Counted from the stretch's first letter, positions 1-13,633 are shown. The stretch is 64,000 nucleotides of DNA from Chionis minor (GCA_013398295.1 VZSF01000950.1:399131-463130); one strand, 5' to 3'. Notes: generated by a model not told the origin, from the sequence alone. A program made the numbers and translations.

Positions 1-584
1 TTACTCTATTTCTACAAAGATTTCTTACAAAGATATTGTTATCCTTTCCCACTTCTTTCGGGGAAAACAGTACAAAATAAAAAATTTTTCTCACACTAAA
101 TTAGCGTAATGGAACAGACCTTTACCTCTATGGGAATTCAACATATTACAAAGTGTTGGAGATGATTCAAATTTTGGTCTATAAAACATTCACAGTAATG
201 ACCAACACTATGTATATAAAAAATTTAGTGAGAAACAAAGCCTAAAATTGTGTTGTATAGTAAAGATGGGGTTGAAAATCCTGTTGAAAACTGCTGGTAT
301 TTCACTGTTAAAGCAAAATATATTACTCGGTACACTTAAATCAGCATGATTGTTTTTCACTCTCATAAATCCCACTAAATCTTTTGCAAAAGTTAAGAGT
401 CATGAGGACACAGTCACATAATGACATCTGCTGAAATTGTCAACAAATCAATTAAAATAAACAAATGAAAGAATGAAACCGAATTAGGCTAGGACAAGAG
501 TGAAACTTAGCTTACTCACTTCTGGATGGACAAAATATAACTTGAAGACACTGTTGCTAGGAAATGGAAGGATGGGAGGGTAAT
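1..584. other. AT-rich unique DNA, no gene seen
   Basis: No open frame of note, no recognisable transposon and no RNA gene is visible. The stretch ends where the 41-bp tandem array begins. Confidence 0.6.
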
Positions 585-707
585 GTAATTTCTCTTATTT
601 TTCTCCTGGTAAGAACCAATTGTTTGTAATTTCTCTTATTTTTCTCCTGGTAAGAACCAATTGTTTGTAATTTCTCTTATTTTTCTCCTGGTAAGAGCCA
701 ATTGTTT
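585..707. repeat. 41-bp tandem repeat, three copies
   Basis: Three head-to-tail copies of a 41-bp unit start at 585, 626 and 667. They differ by a single A-to-G change in the third copy (AAGAACC becomes AAGAGCC). The unit begins GTAATTTCTCTTATTTTTCT and ends CAATTGTTT. No partial copy extends into the left flank. The near-identity of the copies suggests a recent local duplication, so copy number may vary between individuals. No coding potential is apparent. Confidence 0.95.
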
Positions 708-2430
708 ATTTGCTTGTATTTTAGTAGATCGAATTTCAGGCATTCAGTGTTATGAGGGCCAAAGATGAGAGCAGAGTCAAGTTGTTCATAATTATTTACA
801 GAACAAACCTATTTCATATTGAAATAAATTCTCTAACAGTACAGAAAACATTATGTTCAATACCACTGCTGATTATCATATCCCTGCATTATGTGGTCAA
901 GTTGGCAACATGAAGGTTTACATTTCTCATTTCTTATTTCTTGGCTGAACCAGTTGTTATTGTAGCACACAACAGACCTACCTTTGTCTTAGGAGGGATT
1001 TATGTACAATACATTCCCTATTTACATCACTGAAAAGGTCAATGCGTATTTAACTTCACAACAATGGCATACTGCAGAATAAAGAAAAATCTGGTTATAA
1101 AGCTAAACTGTAAGACTGGTTTTTAGACAGGAGTCCTGGGTGACTGCGGAGAGGAGGTCAACTTAACAACAAATACTACTGAATACCTATAGCGACTAAT
1201 CTGGCTGCTAAAAACGAGCAAACAGACCAACAAAAAATTACTAAATGCTGGAACTGTGGGAATTGGAGTAATATATCAGCAAGAAGTAGCAGAAACTACT
1301 CTTACAGGAGTTTTGATCCTACCTCAGAAATGAGTGAAATCCATTGAAGTAAATTAAATTTTTGATAATGGAAATAGTAAAACTTACAGTAAATCAGTTA
1401 CTTAAAAGCAAATTAGCAACAGAAATATTGTAAATTATTTTTGTCATACTAAAATATAAAAGGTATGTCCTGTTTATCAGGTACACTTTATTTCAAGGAA
1501 AGCTTTTGCATCCAAGTAGATGACCCTACCTAGGTTTAAATGTTCTAATAAATAATTTGTTTCATCTATATGGATGCTTACAGTTCATACATGCTGTAAA
1601 GGTTAACACTATTATCAGTACCAGTGGTGTTGCCTCGTGGTAAATGCACAATATAGAGAATATTGGTTGAAGTGATAATAATTATAAATTTGAATGAACT
1701 TTTAAAGTGGATCCATTGCATAGATCATTGAAATGTTAAAAAAATTAGAACAGCTTTTTTCAGCAGATTAATTCAGGAAAAATCCCAAGCAATGGTGAAG
1801 TAGCCCTTGGGAAATAATTACTAAAATAGTAAATGGAGTTCACAATCAACAAAGATGCTAACTTAATGAAGCACAGTTTCCTCCTGAAGAGATGTCACGT
1901 CACCCTAACCAACCTATGATACAGGTCACTTGAAATTGTATCTTGAGAAAAGGAAACAAACTGCTGCAGGAATGCTGGCATACAGATCACATTCCTGCTG
2001 GAACTGCTTTAATTTAGAGAATCTGCAGCTACCCGTCACTGCAATTTACCCTCAAGACAACAAAGGACGCAGAGGTAAGAGGAGGGGAGGAGAAAGAGTT
2101 CTAGTTGTGGCAGTATCATGATAGCTATGAGAGCAATGACTACAATAACTAGGTCCATCAATTTTAAAAAGCTCAAATGTTCTTCTAAATTAATGCTCGG
2201 GAAAACTTTAAACTGTAAAAATTTGGGCCTATTGTGTAGGCTAAAGCTAGGAGAAGAGTTACATGGCAGATCACATTTGCTATCTACAAGAAAAATTAGA
2301 ACTTTTGGATCCATTTTGTGGTCTATTTAAAATCTATTTTGTTACAGATCAACAGATACCCATATTGTTTAAAATCTGTAGTGGAATTTTTTGTTACCAT
2401 CCAAATACAGCTTGGATGCTGCCGTTCAGC
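708..2430. other. AT-rich unique DNA, no gene seen
   Basis: Open frames here are short (70 codons or fewer before 2,263) and lack domain-like sequence. I see no transposon ends. Confidence 0.5.
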
Positions 2431-4900
2431 ATATTGCAGATAGTTTTGAATCTCTTAACATATCCAAAAAAGGGGAGCTCAAAGCGGCAAGGTAAAAATA
2501 CCACATCTGAAAGCTAGGTTGCAGTATTTGATTCAATACAACTGGGAAGACTGGGGGGTATCGAGCAGGCTGAAAGTTCATCCCTAGCCAGCTGAGAGGG
2601 GTCCTGACAGGCAAAACCAGGTTGCATTAGGAATCTGCTCTAGTGCCAGCCCCTCTCTATCTCAGCTGGATGCCACCAGCTATGTCCCCATATGGGTCTA
2701 TGTCCCCAGCTGTTGCAGCTGGACATGCTATAGCAGGGGAGTAACACTCAAAATGTTGTTAATTCATTTAATGTTTTAGCAGTCTTAACAGTTTAAAGAA
2801 AACCTACTGCTTTTCTCTGGGGCTGTGCTCACCCTTTCAATGTTCCTCTGCGTCCTAAGGTTGACAGTTTCAGTCTTCTTCAACATGAGAGGGGAAGAGA
2901 CACAAGTTATGGGCATCCTGAGGTACTTGCTGAGAGAAGCACAGCATTCGTTCACAGATGAGGTCTCATCTTCCTAAGTCTTGCGATTTGCTTGGGGCTA
3001 TTACACATTTTCTTGCAGCAGCCTGCCTCCTTCTCCCTGCTTCCCAGGCAAAGCCTGGGAGCTGCAGGCTGCCCTCGCAGGGGTGCCAGCCCCCTGCCCC
3101 AGGCAATCCCAGAGCAGGGGAGCCACAGGCATGTGGCCACCAGACAGTGGCTAAAACCAGCTCTTGCCAAGGCAGGGCCAGACACATCCTGAGACCCTGC
3201 ACTGTCAGGTCAGCACCAAGCCCGTGGTCTTCTACTTCTAATGCCAAAATCATATTTACTGGATTATAGGGTGGGAGGGATGATGGACAATTCATCTCCA
3301 ACTCCTGCAGAGTCTGCTGTTTAGCCAAAACAAGACTTCAAATCTTCTACAACGCAAAATCATCAGTCTGATTAGTGGTTTTAATTTGAAGAGAATGGCT
3401 GGCAGAAAGGGAAAAGACTGCTCCCACAGCACCTTGGCTCTTAAGCCAAGTTCTCACTAGGGACAAGGATACAACAGCTTATTACAACCTCTGATGGCGA
3501 ATATTTTCTGAGAAGAAGCCTAATGGATTGCCTAGGAAGACTGCCTAATGGGACATACAGAATCCAAAGCTAAGCGTGGATAATGGGGTGGGCACTGGGT
3601 TGGGCTTTTTCCTGGCCAAAGGCATAGGACCACAAGGCACATTTCTGCATGGGCAGCTCTTCAGTGGCAGCTCTGTCAACATTCCTTCTCAGTAGAGTCA
3701 ACAACAGATGCTCAGATGGAGACTACAGCTGCTACAGGGAAGGCTCTAGCATGTAGAGGCTACATAAGCCCTGGTGGACAACTCTCAAGACAAGAGTCAC
3801 AGAGAACATGCTCTATCATACCAGACAGCACAAAGGTTGGCCAACAGTGACAGATCCTGGGCACCCATTCTGTAGTTTTGCGGGGCTGCACCCACATCTT
3901 GCAGTGTCGCTGCTCAGGGGGCGAAAAACAATTACCCTAGCTGCTGCTGGGGATGGAGAGTGGAGTCTGGCTTGGCTGCTGGATCCAATCAGTTTCAATA
4001 GCCTTGATAGGGGCACAAAGGAGAATACTTCAGGTCGACACATTCTCTGTAATTCCCTAGCACAGTAAAACACAGCGATCTTCAGGTTATGAGACCCATT
4101 TCAGTGGGTTCCAGCCCAGCTTGGCTGACTGGTGACCTCACACAAACTACCCAACATACGCTCTTTCAAAAACAGCCCTGGTTTATGCTCTGTTAGAAAC
4201 AGCTGAATTTAGTCCATTCTAACCCAGGCAAGAAGTTCTTTGTTTAAGGGACTCTATTTCCTTCTTCTGAGCTGAAGAGCAATTGCTTTTAAAGTATTTT
4301 TTCTCCTGCTTCTAGCAGACATTACTGCCATCTCTGAACTCAAAGATGAATAAGGGGAGCAATGGCAAACAGTAGTGAGTTGCCTTAAAAAAGCTCAGTC
4401 TTCCAGATGTCAGTGCCCTGAGAGCACTAATAGGACTTAACAACCCCAACGAGCCTCACCCGGGCTCTTCACCCTCTGTCCAAGTGGCCCCATTTAAGCT
4501 CAAGCTGGGGTCTTCAGGCCTCAGTCCCTAGTCCCATCTGGACTGCCAGTAAGACCGGTTTACTGTCATCACTCTGCTTGCTGGGCTTGGGCACCACGGG
4601 GTTGTACCCTGGGTGAGGGCAGTGCCCAGGCAGTGCTGCAGCCACCCCTGGCTGGCTAACCCTCGGAGAGCAGCCCTGCTCCCTGACACCAGAGCCCAGG
4701 ACACGACAGACAGCTTTAGGACAAGTAAAGGACCGCCGTTCCGGCCTTGGCGCTATCTGAGAGAAAGTTGTGACATTCAGGTCCTAAGACCTGCAACGTC
4801 TTGTGATCAGAAAAGGGCTACAGCTTTTGGAGGCCTCTCTGCATTGAAGTCTACCTCAGGCAAAGAACTGTGGTGAGAACTGTCCCTTCAGGGACCTTCT
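2431..4900. other. Patchy GC-richer block, unidentified
   Basis: Base composition rises in patches, most clearly at about 2,980-3,230 and 4,440-4,720, against AT-rich surroundings. Open frames overlap on both strands (up to 120 codons at 2,966-3,328, minus), which is expected when stop codons become rare and is not evidence of a gene. I could not match the block to CR1, an LTR or an exon. It may be a decayed element of a family I do not recognise. Confidence 0.4.
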
Positions 4901-7900
4901 GGTGAAATACAATGGCTTAAAAAAAATTGTAACAGCTGATGTTGGGAATAAATGGATGCACTTTCCCTTTCAATTAGTACAGAAACAGTAAAAGAAAAGA
5001 AAAAGAAAGAGCAGTATGTGACAGTACAGTATTTAGAGAGACCGCTATGGGTCTTTGTAACTGGGTCACTGCCTTCATTCATCTATGTAACTCATCAAGC
5101 TACCCAAGCTGGCTGGTTCATGTTTGGGGACCATTAGGATATTTTTAAATTCTTTCAGATATACAGCTTGATTAAGGTAAGACTGACAACAAGTAAGCTT
5201 GACCTACGGACCCAGGAGGCAGGATTTTTTTTCCACTGAAAACTAAATTTGACTGTGATGTCTCCATTTTTCTGATTCCTTATTCACTGATGCTCACCCA
5301 CAATCCTTGCAGATGGGAGCACAGGGCAGCACATTCAATGACTATCAACCATAGATGTGATTTTAATGACAATATTTTCACATGCTTTACGAGTTTTCAG
5401 AGTTCTGTATAGGATGTTGAGGTCCCCATGTAATCCCCCTGTACATCCAAAGGGATAAAGGGTAAACAGAACAGGATGGGACAAAAGGGGCTCATAAATG
5501 TGATTCAGGTGACAAGGCAGGTTGGGATGGGGAGCATAAAGCTCCAGTACAAAGGAAGACGACTTTTTGAAGTCTCACGCTGGAGAAATGGATGTTACCA
5601 AAAATTTCACATATACACATACCTATTTTTTTCCTGTGTTTAAAGATCAGGTATCAGATTACCTAGAAATTTAAGGTCTGATAAGGAAGTTAAGACATGA
5701 GTTCATAAGGAAAATGAAGGGACAGTTCCACAGAGAAGGTTTTAGATCCTTTTAAGATATATGTATTCAGGTCTCCATGAAGTTGTTAGCCTCGGCGTCA
5801 GGAAGCTCACCCATTCTGGCCTTGCTTCTGTGACTTGGACTGACATCCTGAGCTCACACCAGGCCAGGCTAGTGACAACTGACTGACTGTTCATAATCCA
5901 AGCAGGATCAACCCGAGTGGATACGGCAGGTTGCCCACTAGTCTGTGAGACTGTTGTCTTCCTGGGCATGGCCAACCATGCAGAGGTGCCCAGTGCAGAC
6001 AATATAGCCAAAGCACGGTCAATGCCAAGCAGTGAATTTCAAATTTATGCGTGGCAGATCATAAGCTTTGAGGGAAACAGGTTGAAGTCTTAAGTAACCT
6101 GGAAAAACTCTTTCCCAGCACGGTTTCTAATGAGACTGGAGAATGATATTTCCCAACCATGGCAGGACATCTATGCCTATATAGCAATTATGACAATTTT
6201 TTTATATTGCAAGCTGTACCTTAGCTGTGGCTTTCTTGTGTTCATGACATCTTTTTGCAGAACCTTGAGATCATTATGGGTCAGCCACAGTTTCAGATAA
6301 CAATAATTTAATATTTTTAATATTTTATTTTATTTTAGAAATTGCTCCAGTATGGATTTGGCCAACTGAATTCTGGCAAGACAATCCTGTTATCTAAAGA
6401 CAATATATTATGATATGGAGGAAAGATACAATAGCTTGTGAAACTCTGGAAAATCTGGCTCACTTCTTCGTCCTAGTGCAGAACTACAAAAATATGAGGG
6501 GTTAAACCTTTTCAATTTAATCTCCCTCTTTCCTTTAAGAGAAAATCAGAAATAAAAAAATATCATACAGTCGGAAGTGCTTTGCTTTGGATCCTCCTCT
6601 CCATAACAGGAAAATCTTCATTAATAGTTAAATCACAAGATGAATCAATGAAAGAAAATGGAAATAACCTGATTAACAGAATATGAAAGTCTTGACAGAT
6701 TTTGCCAAACCAGAAACAGAATACACATAAAGTATCACTTCACCTAGAGTGTAACCTATTGTATGTTTACCTAGTTTCTTTTACTGTTTAAATATGGATA
6801 TTATTCTTGGTTGGAACAAAAAGTCTGCACTGAAAAGTATCCCAAAATGTCCTGCTGATTTCATGAAATTGTAATTGCAGCAGTAATTGCAAAGGCTTAT
6901 CTTATTTGAAAAGACTATTTTACTGATCCGTTCATGCAAAAATTAGAAAGTTCATCCTAAATTGTTGTAAAACTTACTACTTACCTATGAATTAAATCCA
7001 GGAATAAAGAGCAAGAAATATGAAAATAACTGTTGCTTAATCCAGGCCTTTGAAATGGTGAATGAAAAGGTTCTTTTTTAATAAATTGTTATGCCAGGAT
7101 AAGATGGCACCTGTACGTTCAGCTTTCTGAACTGGTGGAAGGATTATTCATGTTTATTTAAGAACAGACTCTGTCATCTTCATTTATAAGGGTAATTGCT
7201 TTTCTGAGCAAGCAGTCCAAGTCTCTCTGCTAGAGCTTTAATGTGGATAAGACACTGTGAATAAAGATGGCAGGAACTGGCACAAAGTCAGCATTTTCAT
7301 TTCCTTTTGTGAAGAGCCAGATTTCATTTACCATATAAATTATCGATCACCTTTTTAATATGGTTATACATTCACCACAGTTATTTTTTTCTTTAAAAAG
7401 CAATTGCAGCTGAATGTTAACAATTGCAATACAACTAATTTTAATTTAAGCGGAAAGGAACTTTGTTGACACTTCTCAGTAAATCCTTTACAAAAACACA
7501 GTTCTACTGCAGAATACATGTTCTGTGAAACCTAATGACCTTCTAATATAATAAGAAACTAATCTAATATACATAAATTTAGGATCAAGTTTCAGCACAG
7601 AATTCTTTCTCATTGTTCTAACTGAAGTTTTTCAAAGATCTAATCTCATGATCAAACACATTCCATGATCTAAATTCATCAGAAGTTTTCATTAATATTC
7701 ATTCATTATATTTGAAGCCCTCAGGTAGAGAAGTGCAAGGACAATCAACCTGCAAGAGATCAGGAAAGCTAAGAAGTTTTACTTGTGCCATATTTCAACC
7801 AGATCAGATAGTCTTAAACTGCATCAAATATGTCAGCTCAAATTAACCCCTGCTGCTGCAGAAAATCATACCAGCCACTCAGGAGATGACCTCCCTACAC

Positions 7901-10199
7901 TTAACCACAGTGAGCTGCTGCTGGACTGATGATTTCCAACTGGAAGCCAAGATAGAGACTGCAACTGGGGAGGGGGGAGCATAGTTACAAATAATTACTA
8001 CTCTTTCAGCATTATCTTCAAAGCTCAGAGGGAAAAGAAGGAATCTTAGCTCAATTTCAGCACTAGCAAGATATTGTTCATTCAAATGTTTTCTACTTCA
8101 TTCTCCTTCAGAAAAAAATGGCTGGTATTCACTATTTCTAATGTACAACCACTCATATACAAGGGATTCTGTTTAAAAGGCTTATAATTCAGTGGTAGGT
8201 TGCCGTTTGAGATACTGAAACTCTTAAATCATGGAAATACTTCACCACATATTAGGTGAGAAATTATACTTTCACCATTTTCTTGTTAGGTAACAAGACC
8301 TAAATAACTCAGGAAGTGCTGAATTCTAGCCTGGTGTATTAGCTTCTTATGTCATATATTATTAGCTTGTGTATTATTTCACTCTTTCCACCAAAACAAA
8401 GGGAAGAGGCAGTAGTGTATGTTAAGACATGTACAAAAATGAGTTCACCATGTCAGTTTCCACAGCTGAAACACTGCAGTTTCTCCAAAACTGAAAATCA
8501 AATAAGAACCCCCCCTACATAGATTTTATCCTGCCTAGTTGTGGTCAGTTGACTTAGGTAGTGCCTCTGCGCTGCCCCACAAAAATCCAGAAATATGACA
8601 GACTGTACAGCTGCAGTATCACTCAAGGGAAAAACTTGCTTGGACCAGCAACACTTTGACCATTTCTTGCACCAGAAAAGTTATCAGTTATCCTTGCTAG
8701 AAAATGCCAAAAGGTGCAGTGTGTATTTATTAGAACAAAACCACAAGCTCCTAGTCAGGAAACCACTCACCATATTCTAGACTAATAAGGAAATAAAGGG
8801 GAGTAAATGCTGGTCAGTTTTGAACTCAGGTTTGTATTGCTCAACCTCATGGTGGAACTGAAGAGAAAAATAATTTAAGTTGCTTTTGCAATGCTTTATT
8901 CAGATCACAGAAACTTTATAAGCGTTCAGACAGCCTGCCTCTATTCCTTTAGTTTTCATTGCAGCTAAGTGTTGAAACATACAGTTTCAGTTGGCTTTAT
9001 TGGGATTTAAGGGTATGTTAGTGCTTCTAATTGTATTCTGAATTGGCATCTCGATGATTAACAGACCAAGAATATTGTCTGTTGCCACTACTGGGAACCC
9101 AAAGGGATTTCAGACAATAGAGTGGCCTGTCAGGAGATGAGAAACTGCTTCACAACAGACTGGAAGACATTTCAAGTGTGACTTTTTTAACTCCATTACT
9201 TAAGAGGTGGATCGTATGTACTAGGAAATCAACACACATGGCCGTGTTTCCACAGGCTTCTGAAATACCTTTTCTGATATAATTATTTTTTAAATGAAAT
9301 TCAAAGAGGCATTATTGAAAACACCATTCGCTAATTTTATCCCCCTCCAAGTTAATTACTGCCATGCTCCTGCAATTTATGAGATCCTCTGTAAGAGAAA
9401 AATCACTAGATTTGTGTTTGAAAAATACGTATTTTATAATTACAAGTAGCAGCTGAGATAATTCTAACTGAAAGGGACCTGTGAAAGACTTCTTACATGA
9501 AGATATGAAGGGACTTTACATCTTGCAGCTTTCTTTTACCAGGAAGGAAACAGTCCTCCCACTCCACACTGAAACCTCTTCAGTGAAACATAGAAAGAAA
9601 AATAGAAATTATCTGATTATTTTTTTTTAATTTAAAGAAATTAAAATATAATAGTGAGGGAACACTACTTCTAGTAAAGAGTAGTCAAGTCTATGGCTCG
9701 AGGCCAGCTAACAGTATGAAACTTAAAATTGCTATTATGGCACACTAAAGGTGTTTAAAAAGGCATTTAAGAAAGAAATTCCCTATTCCAGGTTTACAAG
9801 ATACTCCGGTTAAATAAATTCCCCAGGAAAGTAAATGCTATTACATAAAACTTTAAGTGAATTCTTACTGACCAGGAAAAAATATTCTTTGTGAATGTCA
9901 AGTAATTGATGCATTACAGAAGCAGCTACGCTGTGCATAACCTGAGAAGTGTCATAGAAATGCTGCATTACAGTTTAAGACTAAATTTTAAGACCCTTGC
10001 AGTGACTTTTCATGTAAGATCACCCAGTATTGCAGTGGATGGCCCAAAGCAGCCCTGTCTTTGCTCCTTATTCCTGTGACAGATGTGGCTTATTTATAAT
10101 AACATTAACTCGGTTTTAGACATTATTGCAATCTCCACCTGCAATGCTAGCTCCTGCAGGTGTAAAATTAGAACCCGTATTTCCAGGGTCAGCACGTAA
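4901..10199. other. AT-rich DNA, no gene seen
   Basis: Mostly unique AT-rich DNA. A GC-richer patch at about 5,780-6,010 carries an 89-codon minus-strand open frame with no recognisable domain. Short homopolymer runs occur at about 9,620 (T) and 10,318 (A, just past the interval). No CR1 tail or LTR boundary was found. Confidence 0.5.
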
Positions 10200-10202
10200 G
10201 AC

Positions 10203-10255
10203 TCAGATTCAAGAAAGCACTTAAGTAAATGTTTTACTTCTAGCATAAGCTCAAA
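10203..10255. repeat. Possible old DNA-transposon end remnant
   Basis: The stretch around CAGATTCAAGAAAGCACTTA resembles, at roughly three quarters of positions, the AGCACTTAAGCACATGCTTAA-like terminal sequence of an old non-autonomous DNA transposon common in reptile genomes. No inverted partner was found nearby. This is recalled similarity, not an alignment. Confidence 0.3.
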
Positions 10256-10259
10256 AGCT

Positions 10260-11249
10260 TTCCTGCAATTGTTAATGGGCTCTGGAGCAGATTTTAAAAA
10301 TATCTTCTTTACTAAATGAAAAAAAAAAGCCTACCACGTGGACATTAGCTAGCAGAAAATGAAGCGCCCCTGTGGAGCGAGAACTGCTCTTATATTAAGC
10401 TCAGCAGGGAAACTCTCAAGTTTCCCGGCTTGCTGGTACATTTCTCACTTTTTGCCAATAAACTCCATATATTTGAAAAACCTGATAAAAATAGATCCCT
10501 GTTCCTAAAATAAAACACATTAAACTGATTCCCACCACACAAGCGCTGTGACAGGGCAAATTGGTAATTTTTCCCCAACTTTCAGAATACTGGTGTTGGT
10601 CACAAGAACAATCCTATGCATGGAAAATTACTGCAACAGACCTTTTGTTCCTGACTACTGAAAAAGAAATCACTGACTCCAGTCATCTCGATATTTAGCA
10701 CCTGACTAAGTTTTCCCATGTAAAGAAAACTCAGTTATTAAAACATCTACAAAGGTTGGAACAAACTGAAAACTTTCCTTATTTAAATGCTGGCCATGCT
10801 CTTACATAACACACTCCCAACAGAAAGTGATAGTTTTGAAGAGAAGGTTACGTGGATATAATTTTATTGAACATACTTCTCTTCAATGCTCAAATAATGA
10901 TGGGTTGCAATGACATGGAACTGAACACGGTTTTTCCTTTGGGGAAGCTGACCAGGGCCTTTGCTAGGGTGCTGGTATGTGATTATAAGCTCGAGTCTTT
11001 AGTTCAGTTGAAGCAATAACAGAAAAATGTGAAATACACACAATTCAGGGGCTTATCTTCATTCACGCTTGTAACTTTTATTCAGTTAACTACCATGGGC
11101 ATGCAAGCTTGTAATCTTGGGTTTGCTTCTTACTTCTGAATGACTTCTTGCACACTTGAATTGTGCATCAGTGCCCACTAATTTTAACAACCGCTCATGT
11201 CCAGGACAGTTCCACTCTTTCAAGTCATTGTCATCCCACCATCTCCTAC
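10260..11249. other. AT-rich DNA, no gene seen
   Basis: Only short open frames are present (62 codons or fewer before 11,086). Homology to CR1 begins gradually near 11,250. Confidence 0.5.
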
Positions 11250-11597
11250 TTAGCGCAGAGGCCCACTTCCACTTCAATATATAAAGTGTATTTGTAAGAA
11301 AGACAGAGAGAAATTTCCTACCAAGGCCTATAGTGACAGAACAAGGGGCAAAGGTTTTAAACTGAAAGACGGTAGATTTAGATTTGACATAAGGAATAAA
11401 TGTTTTTATGATGAGTGTGGTGAACACTGCAACAGGTTCCCCAGAGAAGTTGTGGATGCCTCATCCCTGGAAGCATTCAAGATCAGGCTGGATGGGGCTT
11501 TGAGCAACCTGATCTAGTGAAAAATGTCCCTGCCCATGGCAAGGGGGGGTTGGAGTAGATGATCTTGAAAGGTTCCTTTCAACCCAACATGACTGTG
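11250..11597 (+). mobile_element. CR1 LINE, 3' end, plus strand, interrupted by LTR
   Basis: The sequence follows the end of CR1 ORF2 and its short 3' untranslated region. Recognisable segments are GGGGCAAAGGTTTTAAACTG, CCCAGAGAAGTTGTGGATGC and the closing GATGATCTTGAAAGGTTCC. The element is 5'-truncated, as most CR1 copies are, and its frame is broken by small indels. Its terminal tail is cut by the LTR that starts at 11,598. The few bases after the LTR (from 12,339, AGTCCTACAC) look like the displaced remainder of the tail. Confidence 0.88.
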
Positions 11598-12333
11598 TGT
11601 CCTAGTTTGAGGTAAAACAGAATCAATTTTCTGTTCAGTAATTTTACATTGCGGCTAAGCCTCTTCTAACTAACTAAACTCTCTGAAACTCTTTGAAATT
11701 AACAGCATATTGTACAGACACTGTTCATTCTCAGAATGGTAAGACCTGATTAGCTGTAATTTATGCCAAGGCATGGTGTGCAGAGAGGCTCCTGCTTATA
11801 CTTATTGCTATAAGAGCCAAGGGCAGCCGCCTTTGTTATTTGCCCCGTTGGAGGGTGGGAAGCAGAAAAGCATACAGGGGTCGCACCTGCGGGGAGGAGC
11901 GGACAGGACGGGTGACCCACAACTGACCAACAGAGTATTCCATCCCATCTGCCTCACGCTCAGGATAAAAGCTGAGGGATCAAAGGGTCAGCCCTCTTTC
12001 TTCAATGGCCGGCGTCCGAGGAGGACTCCATCCGTTCATCTGTCTTTAACCCCGATCTGTGCATTCCTGAATCTAGATCTGGAATCCAGCTCCTGTCTGT
12101 TGCTGAGAGCAGTCTGGGACTTTCCCAGTGCCTGCTGGTGATGTAATTGTCATGCTGAAAGCTTCATACTGATTTTGTATATATTTAATTATTTTCTTTT
12201 TATTATTAATATTTTCATTGAAGTAGTTTAGTTCCTTCTAAACTCGTAAGTCTCGTTATCTCTCTCCCTCCTGTCCTTGGAGAGAGAGGTGAGGTTGAGC
12301 ATCTCAGTGGCCGGTCCAGCCCAAACCACGACA
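11598..12333 (+). mobile_element. Solo LTR, avian ERVL type (736 bp)
   Basis: The element starts TGTCCTAGTTTGAGG and ends AAACCACGACA, so it has the canonical TG...CA ends. It is flanked on both sides by CTGTG (11,593-11,597 and 12,334-12,338), a 5-bp target duplication as expected for ERVL-type elements. The ends and the segment near ACCAACAGAGTATTCCATCC resemble LTRs widespread in bird genomes. A TATA-like site sits at 11,965; no AATAAA signal is visible downstream of it. No internal retroviral genes or second LTR occur in the window, so this is a solo LTR left by recombination between two LTRs. It sits in the 3' tail of an older CR1. The strand is inferred from the TATA position and end sequences. 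Confidence 0.9.
11965..11970 (+). promoter_or_regulatory. TATA-like box inside the LTR
   Basis: ATAAAA lies within CAGGATAAAAGCTGAGGG, about halfway through the LTR, where the U3/R boundary of such an LTR is expected. The assignment rests on position and sequence only. Whether it still drives transcription cannot be told. Confidence 0.45.
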
Positions 12334-12365
12334 CTGTGAGTCCTACACAAATGAAGGTTTTGATA

Positions 12366-13633
12366 AGACAGTTCATCAGGTGAGGAAGGAGAGCAATTTT
12401 TGCCTTGAAATGCTTTATTTTCTATCAATGGAAAAAAAGATAATATTGTGGGTTTGGCCAGTTAATTACTCTTTTGGGTTTTTTTAATCGACTTTTATAT
12501 TTGGTCGGTCTTTCCCATTTATATGTGTACCACAAAATGATGCTTAAGCCATCTGAGTATTGTCTAGTCATGACTCTTTTTGTTTCTTCAGGTTTTTTTA
12601 AGCATGGGGTCAATAGCAGTTCTACCTGTTCACACCAACCTTAGTTTTGGTTCTCCCTTTGAAGGGACAGTAATAAATTTGTTTCCTAACAAACATATTT
12701 GGAAATAAGTATTTTAATTATGCTTTTCTGAAGCACAGCAAAATAATTTGGTCTCCTGCCTCAAGCAGTTATTGAGGTAATAATTTTCTAAAATCAAAAC
12801 TGGTACTGCGGAAAAAGTCAGCCTTCTTTCTAATATTCCTAAATACTTTCTATATTAAAAAATAAAAAATCCTCTTATTTTCCAAAGGCTCCCTAGAGGC
12901 AAATTGTCTTCCAAACTTCAAGAAGAGTTTCTTTTATAACACAAAGATGACATACTCAATAAAATCTTTCTCCTACTCTCTCAGTTTCTATTTAAACAGA
13001 CATATTCCATCAAGCAGCCTCCAAAAATTGGCTAGAGAAGAAGGCCCTCTCACCTGACTGAAGTTTTCCAGCTCACCAATTTCATTGCTAAAACTCATCA
13101 AGTCTAACCATTTTCCTTATTTATAAAGAAAGAAAAAAATCCCCTTACTTTTTACTGCTTCATCCTTGAAGGGAGCTTTACTGTTTAAGCTTTAGTGCCT
13201 CAGCCCCATGGGCTGCCATCATCAAGCCATGTAGAAAACAACAATAAAATGAAATCACCCATAGAGGTCATTCCTTTTGTCCTGTGATAATATGAAGAAC
13301 CAGAGGACCAGCAATGAATTCCAGAACTTTAACAACCTGAATAAATTGTGAAGTACAAACCAGAATGAATATAGGATGTGACATTCATTTCACATGAGTC
13401 AATGCACAGAGGGGTAGTCTGAAATCTGCAAAGATATCTTCCTGTTTTCACTGAGGAAAAACGACAAATGAAGGAGATGACCGTTTTTTATATACATCTT
13501 TTTCAGTAGGGCAAAAATAGTTTTTTTAAGATCTGGAAACAGTGTGAAAGAGTAATTAACAAACACCTGTATGAAAGCATTTGAAAATTGCAACTAGAAG
13601 ACCAGACTGGCCCAAGGATTCTGAGTGTTACAA
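12366..13633. other. AT-rich DNA, no gene seen
   Basis: Unique-looking DNA with short open frames only. No element boundary was recognised between the split CR1 tail and the pyrimidine tract. Confidence 0.5.
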
